Source: Cohnella cholangitidis (GTDB taxonomy: Bacteria > Bacillota > Bacilli > Paenibacillales > Paenibacillaceae). Taken from it: a DNA stretch of 64,000 nucleotides. This document shows, piece by piece, positions 1 through 9,275 of this stretch. Below the pieces are notes generated by a model. That model searched no databases and was not told the origin of the DNA. It was given only the letters and a program-made list of their open reading frames with translations. The position numbers and the translations under genes are program-made. Numbering within the stretch: position 1 is the first letter of the stretch; each line of letters opens with the position of its first letter. The DNA is taken from positions 2,753,501-2,817,500 of the forward strand of contig NZ_CP041969.1 of the NCBI RefSeq assembly GCF_014107495.1, in the 5' to 3' direction.

Positions 1-398
1 ACAGGGGATTCCGCCGCAAAATGCCGCCCGTAGCGTTGCTGAAATAAGACTTGATAGAGCTGACCGAGCACAAGGGCTTCCCGAACCCCTACCTTGTTGT
101 TCGACTCGGCTCCCAAATCCATGACGTCGTCCATTAAGAAGTAATGAAGCATGGCAAAGATGTTGCCGATGGCGAGATCCCTGCACAGGATATCCGATGA
201 CTCGGCAATCCGTTCTTTAAGCCAATAAGGCAAGAGAAAGGTAATGTAGTTCGTGCCTGCGCTGTTATCCTGCGGATTGGCCTTGGCGAGCAATGCAAGC
301 CCGATCTCGTTAAAGGGCTCGGGAAACCGCGCGGTCTCCGCAGCCGCTTCGGCGAATAGGAATGCCAACTCTTTCTCGTAGCGATCGCGCCATTTCAT
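1..398 (-). CDS. class-1 isoprenoid synthase-fold protein, 5' part (partial)
   Basis: The first 132 codons of a gene that runs off the left window edge. The ATG at 398-396 follows AGGAG with eight bases spacing. The reading begins MKWRDRYEKEL and contains LLPYWLKE and, near residue 90, HYFLMDDVMD, an Asp-rich DDxxD-like motif in a helical context. This resembles the first metal-binding motif of all-alpha class-1 isoprenoid/terpene enzymes. The assignment rests on that motif and the overall alpha-helical composition. The C-terminal half with the second metal-binding motif lies outside the window. A helical hypothetical protein with a chance acidic motif remains possible. Confidence 0.5.
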   Translation of the reverse strand, partial: MKWRDRYEKELAFLFAEAAAETARFPEPFNEIGLALLAKANPQDNSAGTNYITFLLPYWLKERIAESSDILCRDLAIGNIFAMLHYFLMDDVMDLGAESNNKVGVREALVLGQLYQVLFQQRYGRHFAAESP

Positions 399-525
399 AG
401 ACTCGGCTCCTATCCCATTCCTTGTATTTATCCATTTTTCTTATTTTCTACCATTATACCAGCGAGTCCGCTTCTCCGGTTCCCTAAATAGTTCGAAAGC
501 TTCTTGCTTTTTCTTAATTTTTACA

Positions 526-540
526 ATGCAAACGTTTGCA
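526..540. promoter_or_regulatory. cre-like CcpA site upstream of the chemoreceptor
   Basis: ATGCAAACGTTTGCA fits the catabolite-responsive element consensus WTGNAANCGNWNNCW at every defined position, and its inner 14 bases are a perfect palindrome. It lies 76 bp upstream of the chemoreceptor start and about 130 bp upstream of the divergent isoprenoid-type gene, so it could act on either. A different LacI-family protein could use it. Just downstream, 567-579 is a second small inverted repeat (TGAAC-ATA-GTTCA). Confidence 0.6.
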
Positions 541-615
541 CCAAACGAAAAACTGAGTTAAAATTGTGAACATAGTTCATATATCGCTATCCGAAAAACA
601 GAAAGGGCGGCTACT

Positions 616-2394
616 ATGAAACAGATAAACGCAAACGGGGTCAAAGTTAAATCCAGCGTTATGTCTAAATTCGGCTTCAGATTGTCGCAACTGAAAGTCA
701 CTCACCGCATGATCCTGCTCTTGGTGATGTTGACCGTCGTTAACATCGGGGCCGGCGGTTTCGTACTCTATCAGAATAACATCGTCCAGACGGAAATGGA
801 CAAATCGGACAAGCTTCAGAAGGTTCAAGAACAATACAGCTTGATTTCCAAGAAACTAGAAATGACTACGATAACGTTCGTCGAAATTCTGGAAACCTAT
901 ACCGCATCGAAAAAAGATACCGTACGAACCAACTTGGAAGAGGTATCCGTCTCGCTCCCGCAATTAGACAGCGATCTGAAAGAACTGGACGTCGAGTTCC
1001 CGGCGAAAGATTTCCGCGATTCGTTCGCCTCGTTGGCAGCCAGATTAACGCTGGGATATAACGCTTTGAAAAAACAACACGACGCCTACGAGATGATCAT
1101 GGAGAAAGCAGTCAAAGATAAAATGCGCCTGGATGTCCTTACTTCTTACTCGGATGTTCTAAGCAAAACCGACATTGATGCCCAGGCGAGATTCGCCAAG
1201 GCGTCGGAATCGCGGGACCAAGCGCTCTCCGAGGCCATCTCCTCATCGAATACAACCGTGCTGGTCAACATCATCGTCCTTGCGCTGTTGCCCGCTCTAG
1301 CGATGACGGGATTAATCTATCAGATCAGAAGAAGCCTAAGCGCCATTACAAAGCACATCGAAGCCTACAAGAACAGCGATTTTACATACGACCGCGTTCT
1401 AACGTCGAAAGACGAATTCGGCATGATCGACCGTTCGCTAACGGATATGGGGCAGGAATTGCGCGGCACCCTTGCTTCTACGGTGTCGGTCAGCGAACAG
1501 GTTCTCGCCGTAGCCGAGCTGATGTCCTCCAGTCTCGCCGATAATAAACAAGCTTCTCAAGCGGCCAGACAAGAGGTCGCCGTCAGTCAGACGCTCGTCT
1601 CTTCGCAGAGCCAATCGAATGCTTCCATATCGGCCGTCACGGAAGAAGTATCCGCCAGCTCCGAGCAAATATCCGCATCCAGCGAATCGATCAATAACGA
1701 TATGAAGAGAATGCGCCAATCTTCCTACGACGGCAAAGAGAAAATGAACGAGATCGCCCATCTCGTTACCGAAACGTCTAAAGAATTCGATCAGTTGTCC
1801 TCCATCCTTCATCTCATGACCGAACGTTACGGCAAAGTTACGCAATTGCTCTCCGGAATTAGCAATATTACTTATCAGACGAACTTGTTGTCGCTTAACG
1901 CCTCCATCGAGGCATCCAGGGCAGGCGCGCACGGCAGCGGATTCGCCGTCGTAGCGGGCGAGATCCGCAAGCTCTCCGGACAGACGGACGGATTATCCAA
2001 AGCCATCGCCGTGGACCTTAAACAGATTCATGCCGATCTGAAGCAATGCGAGAGCAGCCTGGATTCGTTCGCCGCTTTGATCGAGAAGACGAAATCGATT
2101 TCCGAGGCCTCCAATACTACGTTCGATCGGTTGGAAAATCAAAGCGGCGAATTAGCCATAAGAATGGACGAGATCACCCTCGCGATCCAGGAGATCGCAT
2201 TGGGCATGACAACGATCGTCGAGTCGGTAGAAACGCTGAACGAATCGTCCATCGACATTGACGGCAGAATGGATCAGGTAGCAACTCTATCGGAGGAGCA
2301 ACTTCGAATTTCCGATAAACTTCTCGAAATGGCCGGCAGCCTGAAAGACGCTTCCCGGTCGCTTCGCGAGAAGACATCCTCCTTCAAGCTCTAG
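616..2394 (+). CDS. methyl-accepting chemotaxis protein
   Basis: Membrane chemoreceptor of 592 residues that would signal to CheW/CheA. A first membrane helix lies at about 32-52. The extracellular region to about 212 is helical and probably four-helix-bundle type, since I see no PAS or Cache signature. A second helix (about 213-237) is followed by HAMP. The cytoplasmic coiled coil carries the highly conserved hairpin tip at about 416-455 ([18 protein letters not shown]). No C-terminal CheR-docking pentapeptide is visible; it ends SSFKL. The gene stands alone between a cre-like site and a strong terminator. A weak GGGCGG-type Shine-Dalgarno precedes the ATG. The ligand cannot be deduced. Confidence 0.93.
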   Translation: MKQINANGVKVKSSVMSKFGFRLSQLKVTHRMILLLVMLTVVNIGAGGFVLYQNNIVQTEMDKSDKLQKVQEQYSLISKKLEMTTITFVEILETYTASKKDTVRTNLEEVSVSLPQLDSDLKELDVEFPAKDFRDSFASLAARLTLGYNALKKQHDAYEMIMEKAVKDKMRLDVLTSYSDVLSKTDIDAQARFAKASESRDQALSEAISSSNTTVLVNIIVLALLPALAMTGLIYQIRRSLSAITKHIEAYKNSDFTYDRVLTSKDEFGMIDRSLTDMGQELRGTLASTVSVSEQVLAVAELMSSSLADNKQASQAARQEVAVSQTLVSSQSQSNASISAVTEEVSASSEQISASSESINNDMKRMRQSSYDGKEKMNEIAHLVTETSKEFDQLSSILHLMTERYGKVTQLLSGISNITYQTNLLSLNASIEASRAGAHGSGFAVVAGEIRKLSGQTDGLSKAIAVDLKQIHADLKQCESSLDSFAALIEKTKSISEASNTTFDRLENQSGELAIRMDEITLAIQEIALGMTTIVESVETLNESSIDIDGRMDQVATLSEEQLRISDKLLEMAGSLKDASRSLREKTSSFKL

Positions 2395-2410
2395 CCGTGG
2401 CAACAAATAA

Positions 2411-2457
2411 ACGCCCTTCCGCGAGCCTTGGCTGCTCATGGAAGGGCGTTCTTTTTT
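2411..2457 (+). terminator. rho-independent terminator after the chemoreceptor
   Basis: A perfect 10-bp stem, ACGCCCTTCC at 2411-2420 with GGAAGGGCGT at 2440-2449, is followed by a T-rich tract. It also separates the gene from the converging ABC permease. Confidence 0.85.
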
Positions 2458-2471
2458 CCCTGCTTCGTCTT

Positions 2472-3263
2472 CTAATTCCCCGTGCTCGAGAACGCCCGCA
2501 GACCTCTGTTCCAGAATAAGTAGGCGATCGTCAGGCTTAACGCGGCGACCAGTGGAGTTAGCAACGCGAATTGGCGGAATCCGGACGGATCGATAAAGAC
2601 GGCCGCCGGATAGAACGCGGTGAACCCGTACGGAATGATCCAAGTGAGCACGAATTGAATTCCTTTGCCGTAGATTCCCATCGGGTATCTGGCGAAGTCG
2701 CTTGTTCCTTGCACCGCCACCATGACGGGCAAGCTGTCTAGCATCCAGAACGAGAAGGTGGCGAAGAACAAGTTAACGGCCAAGAAAATAGCCGCGCTGG
2801 ATACAATCATAAGAATCAGCAACAGGACATCGGTTATCGCCCAGTCCACTCCTAAGTGAGGCACTGCAGTGAATAGGACGATCAGGCCGATAAGAAAGCT
2901 GCCAACCCCATCCTGCTGCACCCGGTCCGCGATCAAGTGAAACAATACGTTCACCGGACGAATCATCAGTCTATCGAAATTCCCGGGGCGAATATATTGC
3001 CAACCTACCGTCCATAAGTTATCGAAAAAGATATGCTCGATCGATCTGCCCAGAAGCGCGATCGCATAGATAAACAGAATTTGATGGAACGTCCAGCCGT
3101 GCAACGAATCGATCTGCTGGAACACGATGCTGACGAACAGAATCGCGGTTCCCTGAATTAGAAACACGGAGAGAACGCCGATGAAGAAGTCGGCCCGATA
3201 TTCCATCATGACCTTCAAACGCGCCTTGAAAAACTGCCAATAGAGCTTGCTGTAATGCCTCAC
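2472..3263 (-). CDS. ABC-2 type exporter permease (COG4587/COG3694-like), third gene of operon
   Basis: Integral membrane permease of 263 residues with about six hydrophobic segments, including a long one near residues 22-50 and a C-terminal helix. It starts at GTG 3263 behind a strong AGAGGAGGAA site. It is the last gene of an operon ATPase-permease-permease and lies 22 bp after the preceding permease. The hydrophobic profile and the partner ATPase point to the uncharacterised COG4586/4587/3694 exporter group, in which two different permeases form the membrane channel. Substrate unknown; this group is often linked to drug or peptide export, which is inference here. Confidence 0.85.
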   Translation of the reverse strand: MRHYSKLYWQFFKARLKVMMEYRADFFIGVLSVFLIQGTAILFVSIVFQQIDSLHGWTFHQILFIYAIALLGRSIEHIFFDNLWTVGWQYIRPGNFDRLMIRPVNVLFHLIADRVQQDGVGSFLIGLIVLFTAVPHLGVDWAITDVLLLILMIVSSAAIFLAVNLFFATFSFWMLDSLPVMVAVQGTSDFARYPMGIYGKGIQFVLTWIIPYGFTAFYPAAVFIDPSGFRQFALLTPLVAALSLTIAYLFWNRGLRAFSSTGN

Positions 3264-3285
3264 GACGAGTTCCTCCTCTCTGTAA

Positions 3286-4074
3286 TTAACCCCCGAATAT
3301 CGTCACCTTGCGGATAGCGACAGACCATGCCAAACGAATGGCCGCGAAAATTCCGCACAGCCACAGCAATTGAATGAGAATCGCGTAAAAAATATCCGAT
3401 CCCGCTATCTGCCCCGTGTAGATGGATACGGGAACGTAAACCATGGACTGGAACGGCAGGAACCGGCTTAGCGTTTGGAGCCATTGCGGGAACATCGTAA
3501 TAGGCAGCAGCCCGCCGGAGAAGAACAGAAAGATCGCATTGCGAAGGACGCGCATCCCCCAAATATTAATAAGCCAGAAAGCCATAATTCCGACGACCAG
3601 ATCAAGCTGAGCTCCGATAAGAATTCCGAGAAGGGCGCTGAGTAAGAAGATGGGGAAATCAATCCATTGGCTCGGTGCGTTGATTCCAATGAAGAAGTAC
3701 GCGATAAGCATCAAGGGAAGCGCCTCCCGAACCGTCCCCGTGATTTTGTTGCCTAGATCAAGAGCCACTAATTTATCAAGCAGATTATAGGGGCGCATGA
3801 GCTCTATCGCCACGCTGCCGTCGCGAACGTTATTCGCCAATTGCGTGCCCACCCCCGCAGTGTAATTGCTAAGCGCGGCGGCCAGAATCACGTATGTGAT
3901 CATCATATCCAGCGGCATCCCGTCGAGCGTAGTCCGATTCTCGTACACCGCATGCCAAAAGGCATAGATAATCAGCATCCGCAGGATCATCGATGCCGTC
4001 CCCGCCCAATACCAAGCCGTATACGCGGTATCGATCTTAATCTGAGACTTCGTCATTTCCCAGTATTTTCTCAT
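3286..4074 (-). CDS. ABC-2 type exporter permease, second gene of operon
   Basis: Permease of 262 residues with six predicted membrane helices and an N-terminal cytosolic stretch (MRKYWEMTKSQIKIDTAY) typical of COG4587 permeases. The start lies three bases after the stop of the ATPase gene, so translation is probably coupled. It should pair with the downstream permease as a heterodimeric channel. No catalytic motif is expected. Confidence is high for the class and low for the substrate. Confidence 0.85.
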   Translation of the reverse strand: MRKYWEMTKSQIKIDTAYTAWYWAGTASMILRMLIIYAFWHAVYENRTTLDGMPLDMMITYVILAAALSNYTAGVGTQLANNVRDGSVAIELMRPYNLLDKLVALDLGNKITGTVREALPLMLIAYFFIGINAPSQWIDFPIFLLSALLGILIGAQLDLVVGIMAFWLINIWGMRVLRNAIFLFFSGGLLPITMFPQWLQTLSRFLPFQSMVYVPVSIYTGQIAGSDIFYAILIQLLWLCGIFAAIRLAWSVAIRKVTIFGG

Positions 4075-4077
4075 CGT

Positions 4078-5064
4078 CTATATACCCCGCTCGTATATTT
4101 CCTGCACGATCGTTTCGATCTTCGGATCGGCGATCGTCAGATCGCGGATCCGGTAATTTTTCATCATCTCGGTAATGACGTCGGCCGCCGTTATCTCGGT
4201 ATTGTTAAAGGAAACGCTAATGATGCCTTGTTCATCGCTGCTGGAATCCGCTATGCTCGAGAGCGAGCCGGGAAGTTCGAATTGCCCCTCCAAGTCCAGC
4301 TCGAAGTGAATGACCCGCTTATGCCCGAATTGATCCTTAATCGACTGCAAGCTTCCGTCATAGAGAACTTTGCCCTCGTCGATGATAATAATCCGATTGC
4401 AGATTTCCTCGATGTCCTGCATGTCGTGGGTCGTCAGAATGACCGTCGTTCCCTTGGCCTGATTCATCTTTCTGATAAACTCACGTATTTTCGCTTTGAC
4501 CGCAACGTCCAATCCGATCGTCGGTTCGTCGAGGAACACGACGGCGGGATTGTGCAGGAACGCCGCGGCCAACTCGCAACGCATCTTCTGCCCCAGCGAT
4601 AGCTGCCTAACCGGCACGCCCAGCAGCGGCTCTAGCTGGAGAACCTCCGTGAACGTCTTGATCGTCTCTTGATATTCATCCTCCGGAATCTGATAGATAT
4701 GCTTCAGCAGGTCGTAGGATTCACGCACGGCAATGTCCCAGAAGAGCTGCGAACGCTGCCCGAATACGGCTCCGATATTTTGGGCGTTTCGCTTCCGCTC
4801 CTTGTAAGGGATTACGCCGTTCACCATTACGTCGCCGCCGCTCGGGGTGAGAATTCCGCATAACATTTTGATCGTAGTCGACTTACCCGCTCCGTTGGCG
4901 CCGATATAACCGACCATTTCCCCTGGACGAATTCGCAAGTCGATCCCGTCCACCGCCTTCTTAACCTCATACTCCCGCCGGAAAAGCCCCTGGATTGCCC
5001 CCGTTAAACCAGGCTTTTTCTTGGCAATCCGATAATGCTTCGTCAATCCGCTAACTTCGATCAT
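4078..5064 (-). CDS. ABC exporter ATP-binding protein (COG4586-like)
   Basis: Nucleotide-binding subunit of 328 residues. Visible motifs are Walker A GANGAGKST near residue 56, signature LSLGQKMRCEL near 156, Walker B AVVFLDEPT near 176 and the H-loop TTHD. The insertion between the first strand and Walker A (KKKPGLTGAIQGLFRREYEV) is typical of COG4586 ATPases. A longer in-frame reading upstream exists, but ATG 5064 matches the family start MIEVSGLTKHY. The AGAGGGGG site is 12 bases away, further than usual. The start overlaps the end of a 38-codon leader ORF, suggesting coupling. The promoter, an operator-like palindrome and a terminator sit in the 180-bp leader. Confidence 0.92.
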   Translation of the reverse strand: MIEVSGLTKHYRIAKKKPGLTGAIQGLFRREYEVKKAVDGIDLRIRPGEMVGYIGANGAGKSTTIKMLCGILTPSGGDVMVNGVIPYKERKRNAQNIGAVFGQRSQLFWDIAVRESYDLLKHIYQIPEDEYQETIKTFTEVLQLEPLLGVPVRQLSLGQKMRCELAAAFLHNPAVVFLDEPTIGLDVAVKAKIREFIRKMNQAKGTTVILTTHDMQDIEEICNRIIIIDEGKVLYDGSLQSIKDQFGHKRVIHFELDLEGQFELPGSLSSIADSSSDEQGIISVSFNNTEITAADVITEMMKNYRIRDLTIADPKIETIVQEIYERGI

Positions 5065-5167
5065 GGCGTTGGTAATCCCCCTCTGTAGGTAAAAAAATAA
5101 AAAAACCCCCGACTTCTCTATACAGAGAAATCGGGGTTGATAACAAACCGACAAATCGGTTCGCCAT
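5051..5167 (-). CDS. leader ORF crossing the ABC-operon attenuator (38 codons)
   Basis: The ATG at 5167-5165 follows AAGGG with six bases spacing. The frame reads MANRFVGLLSTPISLYREVG, continues through the terminator stem and U-tract (giving GFFIFLP), and stops at TAG 5053-5051, just inside the ATPase gene and in another frame. The overlap would let ribosomes finishing the leader re-initiate on the ATPase. No homology is claimed. The arrangement recalls leader-peptide attenuation at drug-exporter operons such as bmrB-bmrCD of Bacillus subtilis. A second short frame (17 codons) begins four bases upstream but has poor spacing. It could still be an untranslated leader. Confidence 0.4.
   Translation of the reverse strand: MANRFVGLLSTPISLYREVGGFFIFLPTEGDYQRHDRS
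5091..5136 (-). terminator. attenuator-type terminator in the ABC-operon leader
   Basis: Read on the minus strand, CCCCGATTTCTCT, a GTAT loop and AGAGAAGTCGGGG form a 13-bp stem with one G-U pair, followed by a 15-base tract containing 14 T. It lies downstream of the operon promoter (5194-5222) and 27 bases before the ATPase start, so it interrupts the operon's own leader. A smaller hairpin, AACCGA-TTTG-TCGGTT at 5146-5161, precedes it and shares CCGA/TCGG segments, so alternative pairing is possible. Confidence 0.8.
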
Positions 5168-5193
5168 ACATTGCCCTTAATTTGTATAAACGG

Positions 5194-5222
5194 ATTGTAA
5201 ATGGTAACGGTTACCACGTCAA
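5194..5222 (-). promoter_or_regulatory. sigma-A promoter of the ABC operon with operator in the spacer
   Basis: On the minus strand TTGACG (5222-5217), a 17-base spacer and TACAAT (5199-5194) form a near-consensus promoter. The spacer holds an interrupted palindrome, TGGTAACCGTTACCA at 5202-5216 (seven-base arms around one base). A repressor bound here would block RNA polymerase directly. The promoter begins about 20 bp after the stop of the upstream glycosidase. The GTTACC half-site resembles GntR/GalR (LacI-family) operators, but no such regulator is encoded nearby. Confidence 0.75.
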
Positions 5223-5240
5223 TCCTTAATCTTATATCTG

Positions 5241-7744
5241 TTATTTTACGATTACGTTCCTCTCGGCTCCCGATTTGATCTTTATATAAGTAACGTCCCC
5301 ATACTGGTCCGTGCCGCGCGACCACTCTTCGCCCGACTGGCTTACGAGCGTATCGAGGTTCTTGGTTTCGGCTGATGCCTTTCCATTGACGGTGACGCTC
5401 CGTCCTGCGCGACCGTGAAGCTTAACCAAGTAATCTCTCACGTCCGGCACGAAATTTCCCTCGACGGAAGAAGCCGCGAACACGGATTCCCCGTCCTTAT
5501 CTTGCAAGGATAAGCGTTGCTTGAAATATTGCCCGTTCTCGTAGCCGTAAGATGACCCATCGTCATCATAATAATTAAACGATGTCTCCGTAACATCCGG
5601 GAAGACGTCGAGGGTTACGAGCTCGACCTTCTTCTCCCCGACATAGTTCATAACCGGCTGCGTGGGAATGATCGCTCCCTTCTTGATAAACAAGGGAATA
5701 TCGGACCAATTGTCCAAATCGACCTTATGGGGTACGGATTGCCCGCCCTCATGCACGCTGCCGTCCGCGTAATCTATCCATGTGCCTTGCGGCAAATAAA
5801 TCGACTTGGTCGCTTCCTCCCCGTTCACCACCGGAGATACGAGCAGCCAATCCCCGAACATCCAGGAGTCGACGTTGTTCTCGACTTGCGGATCTTGCGG
5901 ATAATCGAACACCAGCGGCCGGACAAGTCCGATTCCCGTCTCGTACGCATTCCTTTCATAAGAGTAAATGTACGGAAGAAGCCGATAGCGCAGTTCGATC
6001 GCCGCTTTCGCCGCAGCCTCGGCTTTGTCTCCGAATACCCATGGCTGGCGCTGTTCATCCATTTTGGCGTGTACCCGGAAGATCGGAGTAAAAGCGCTGA
6101 ATTGCATCCACCGCGCGTAGTTGTCGGGCTCCGGGTTGCCGTGGAAACCGCCCGTATCCATCCCCCACTTGAACTGCCCTACGTTAATCGAGGACAGCAT
6201 GCGTTCCCGCTGGCTTGCCATCGTATCGAATCCGGAGTTGATATCCCCCGACCATAATCCGTAAGCGTATTTCTGCGCGCCAAGATAATAATTCCGGTTA
6301 ATCGACCAGACTCTCTGCTCGGTGTTGCTGCGCTGACCCTCATAGAGTCCCTTCTGCATGTTAATGAACTGCATGGTCGTATAACCTTCATCCGCTTCAT
6401 CATTCCAATACCCGACGATTCCCGTGTCGAAGGCTTGCTTCGTATGTTCATAGTACCATTTGCGAACTTCCTCGCTGCCGAAGTCGAGATCGTTAACGGG
6501 AAGTCCCGAAAAATAATCCAAATAAACCTTTTTACCCGGCCACCAGAAACCGTGCTCCGTCGCATAGCGCCCTTGCTCCGTATCGACATGGAGGCGCGGC
6601 TTAAAAATGCCCGTTAACTTGATCCCCGCCTGATCCATCTTTCGTTTCAACTGTCCGGAAGCTCCGCTCGGGAACTTCTCCTCATTCCACCGGAACTCGC
6701 CGTAGTTGTCTTGGCTCCACGCCTTCCAATCGAAATCGAGCGTGAAGCGTCGATCGGAATTTGTTTCTCCCGGTAGGTGCTGACATGCTGCAGCAGTTCC
6801 TTCTCGTCGATTCCCCACTCGCTGTTCATGAAGCCCATCGACCATTTGGGAAACAGAGGCGGTTTGCCGCTTATATCGGCCACGGTTGCCATCATGTCCG
6901 CCGGACTGCCGACCAAGATAAAATACTGGGGACTCTTCTTCGATGTATTCGTAAAGGAAACGATTCCTTTGCTATTGTAGAACCTTGCGTTAATCGTATC
7001 CACCAACAAGCCGTATCCCGTGCTGCTCCATGCTAACGGCGCTCCCGGATGGCCTTGCTTCCCGCCCTGAACGAATTCCGCCGTGCCCAAGAGAATGCCA
7101 TCCGCCGAATTTTCCGACGCCTCGTACCCTCCGATGCCGTAGAACCGATCATCCTCGTCATGTTTAAATTCAATCTCGTCTTGTAACGTATTGAGCAGAT
7201 CAGGCTGTTCCAGCAAAAGCTTCTTCTTTGCATCATAGACCGTGAGGCTGCGCTTGTTTAGATCAATCGCCGCTTCCATCCGGTCCGTAGTGATTCGAAC
7301 AAGGTTTCCCGTCGCATCGATTGTCGCTCCCGCCGGATCGAACTCCGTGAACGCAATAACCTCCGTATCCGGCTCTGCCGCTCCGTTCGGGTTCACTCGT
7401 ACTCTAATCGCATCCGATTGAATAACGTCGAGTATAATGGCCGTCGTACCCGACTTCAGCTCCAGATGATCCCCTTCGGATTTTACGACGACGAACGGCT
7501 CCCCATCGGATACTCGCTTAGCCGCCGCCTCGGAAGTTTGCCGAGCCGTCGAGGAGGGGGCGGCGGCTTCGGTATCCTCGGCAGAGTCCTTGCTGAGAAG
7601 CGCGTTCCCACCCAGTATGATTAAGGCGACAATGACTAAAGTTATTCCGTACAACGCCCAGCTTTTCTTCTTCGATTGCGGCAATTCCATTCCCCCATTG
7701 AATAGGTTCGAGCGATCCTTTCCTGCTCTTCTATTTTTTGCCAC
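5241..7744 (-). pseudogene. membrane-anchored GH31 glycosidase, interrupted by one frameshift
   Basis: Two overlapping frames together spell one glycoside hydrolase family 31 protein of about 834 residues. The N-terminal part has a Lys-rich start and one membrane helix (WALYGITLVIVALIILGG), then the N-terminal beta domain and the barrel start (PLFPKWSMGFMNSEWGIDE). After IPID the correct frame resumes as FTLDFDWKAW; only two bases (6747-6748) stand where a codon is needed, so one base appears lost. The second frame has the GYWNDE region with the likely nucleophile Asp, MDTGGFHGN and C-terminal beta domains. Start uncertain: GTG 7744 or ATG 7690. An inverted repeat (AACACC/GGTGTT, 7773-7802) lies upstream. 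It is either a real pseudogene or a sequencing error. Confidence 0.8.
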
Positions 7745-7930
7745 CTATTTTATCAAGCGGGGGCGGCAACCGAACACCTAAATCATTAACCTGTTTGGTG
7801 TTAAATATTGTTGTTCAGGTTTCGCTTAGATTTCCTATTGTACCGGGAAACAGGGCACTTTTTTGGCCTTCATTCTTCATGTGCCGCTGTTTCCGCTCAA
7901 CGAAGCCGCTGCTTGATCCGTTCGGAACAA

Positions 7931-7958
7931 CAAACAACCCCGCTAGCGATTAGCGGGG
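7931..7958 (-). terminator. terminator of the phosphatase gene
   Basis: Stem CCCCGCTA (7938-7945) with TAGCGGGG (7951-7958); on the minus strand it is followed by TTGTTTGTTG. The stop codon of the phosphatase gene lies inside the stem. Confidence 0.65.
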
Positions 7959-8497
7959 TTGACTTCGTTCTCGTAAATATGCAGAACGCCGTTTTTCGGA
8001 ATTTTGAACTTGGGGCCTCGAAATCCCCTTCGCACCAGTTCTTTGCGCATATAGATCATCATTGCCGCATGGCTGACGATCAGTACGTTGTCCCCATCCG
8101 AAGATTGGGCATCATCCAGCACTTTCTTAATTCGTTCCTTCGCTTCGGCAATATCTTGTCGGGCTTGTCGGTTGAATAGCCATGAGGTGCGAATCAGAAT
8201 AGCCCACGCTAGGAACGGGAGCTTAAGGCCGGTAGTGAACGTAGGGGCCGGAATTTCCCTTAACTCCGATTTGGCGTGAACGGTTCCTTCGTAGATCAGC
8301 TCGGCGGTTCGTCTCGCTCTGGCCATATCGCTGGCAAGGCAACGATTCCACTCCGTGTCCCCTAGTTCGGTCGTTCCCGGTTCGATATCGGCGAGATCGT
8401 ATTCCCGAAACCATTGAGCTACCTCTGCCGCGCTGTAGCGACTTCCCTTGGGATACTCCTTCTTCACCTTAAAGTGTCTAACCAATCCGATTTTCAA
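7943..8497 (-). CDS. histidine phosphatase family protein (phosphoglycerate-mutase fold)
   Basis: Single-domain cytosolic protein of 184 residues. The start MKIGLVRHFKV contains the phospho-acceptor RH motif in the variant RHF, found in a Bacillales subgroup, instead of RHG. Further conserved points are LASDMARARRTAELIY and the second catalytic His in VLIVSHAAMM. I prefer TTG 8497, because AAAGGGTG sits at correct spacing and the family usually starts at MKIGLVRH; GTG 8506 is the alternative. It follows the HAD gene in the same transcript with almost no gap, so both may act on small phosphorylated metabolites. Substrate unknown. Confidence 0.85.
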   Translation of the reverse strand: MKIGLVRHFKVKKEYPKGSRYSAAEVAQWFREYDLADIEPGTTELGDTEWNRCLASDMARARRTAELIYEGTVHAKSELREIPAPTFTTGLKLPFLAWAILIRTSWLFNRQARQDIAEAKERIKKVLDDAQSSDGDNVLIVSHAAMMIYMRKELVRRGFRGPKFKIPKNGVLHIYENEVNPANR

Positions 8498-8509
8498 AAC
8501 CTTCACCCT

Positions 8510-9229
8510 TTACGTAACGTTAAGCAGTTCCGCCACCCGGCGGAATCGTCCGTCCCAAATTTGATATTTGCAATCGACCTTATCCGCTTCGGGCGAGCTA
8601 TTGGAGTGGATATAACAACCGTCGATCCCGGCACGGCGTGCGCCCTCGATATCGGTGGTCGAATCGTTGCCGATCATGATGGCCGAGGAAAGATCAGCCC
8701 CATACTCCTGGGCGAGGTACTCGTAAAACAACTTGTCCGGCTTGCAGATGCCCGCTTCCGAGGAAATCGCGATCCCATCGAAATAATCGTATATGCCTAA
8801 TAACCGAAGCTCCCCTTCTATGAAGGTTTTCTGTCCGTTGGAGAGCAAATACACTTTTTTGCGGTTAGCTTTCAACCTCTTCAGCAAATCTTCTACGCCG
8901 TCATACAATGCCAATCTTCTGATAGATAATAACCGGAACCACTTTACCGTTTCTTCCGCCCAGGCTGGCGTTGCCTTAATCCCTCTTCTGCGTGCCATCT
9001 CCGCGAAGGTCTCGTGCATGTCGAAGTCGGGATGCTCGCATTCGATTCGAGGAGCAGCCATCTGACGCTTAATCTCCTCCCCGAAATCTTTCGCCAGCTC
9101 CTCGGGCTCGGCCGGCATTCCGCTATATCGGAAATGCAAGCTAAGCCGATTCCAGAGCTCTGGCGAATCCTCATCCGTATGGATATCGATCAATGTTCCG
9201 TATAAATCGAATATGTAAGTATCGTACAT
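8510..9229 (-). CDS. HAD superfamily hydrolase (YjjG/pyrimidine-nucleotidase-like)
   Basis: Predicted HAD phosphatase of 239 residues. Motif I is FDLYGTLID (nucleophile Asp near residue 8). Motif II is the LLSNG segment and motif III the KPDKLFYEY Lys. Motif IV is MIGNDSTTDIEGARRAG, binding Mg2+. The long helical cap between motifs I and II marks subfamily IA, as in YjjG-type nucleotidases. Replacement of the usual second motif-I Asp by Tyr (DLYGT rather than DxDGT) is common in this subgroup. It is the first gene of a two-gene unit with the histidine phosphatase. The precise substrate is not deducible. Confidence 0.88.
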   Translation of the reverse strand: MYDTYIFDLYGTLIDIHTDEDSPELWNRLSLHFRYSGMPAEPEELAKDFGEEIKRQMAAPRIECEHPDFDMHETFAEMARRRGIKATPAWAEETVKWFRLLSIRRLALYDGVEDLLKRLKANRKKVYLLSNGQKTFIEGELRLLGIYDYFDGIAISSEAGICKPDKLFYEYLAQEYGADLSSAIMIGNDSTTDIEGARRAGIDGCYIHSNSSPEADKVDCKYQIWDGRFRRVAELLNVT

Positions 9230-9275
9230 CTCCTGCTTCTCTCCTTCGTGATTAAGTCGTTCATCGAGCGCAAAG

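Noticed and set aside
5145-5199. Riboswitch aptamer in the ABC-operon leader
   Set aside because: Too short (about 50 bases before the terminator) and without known aptamer motifs; leader-ORF attenuation fits better.
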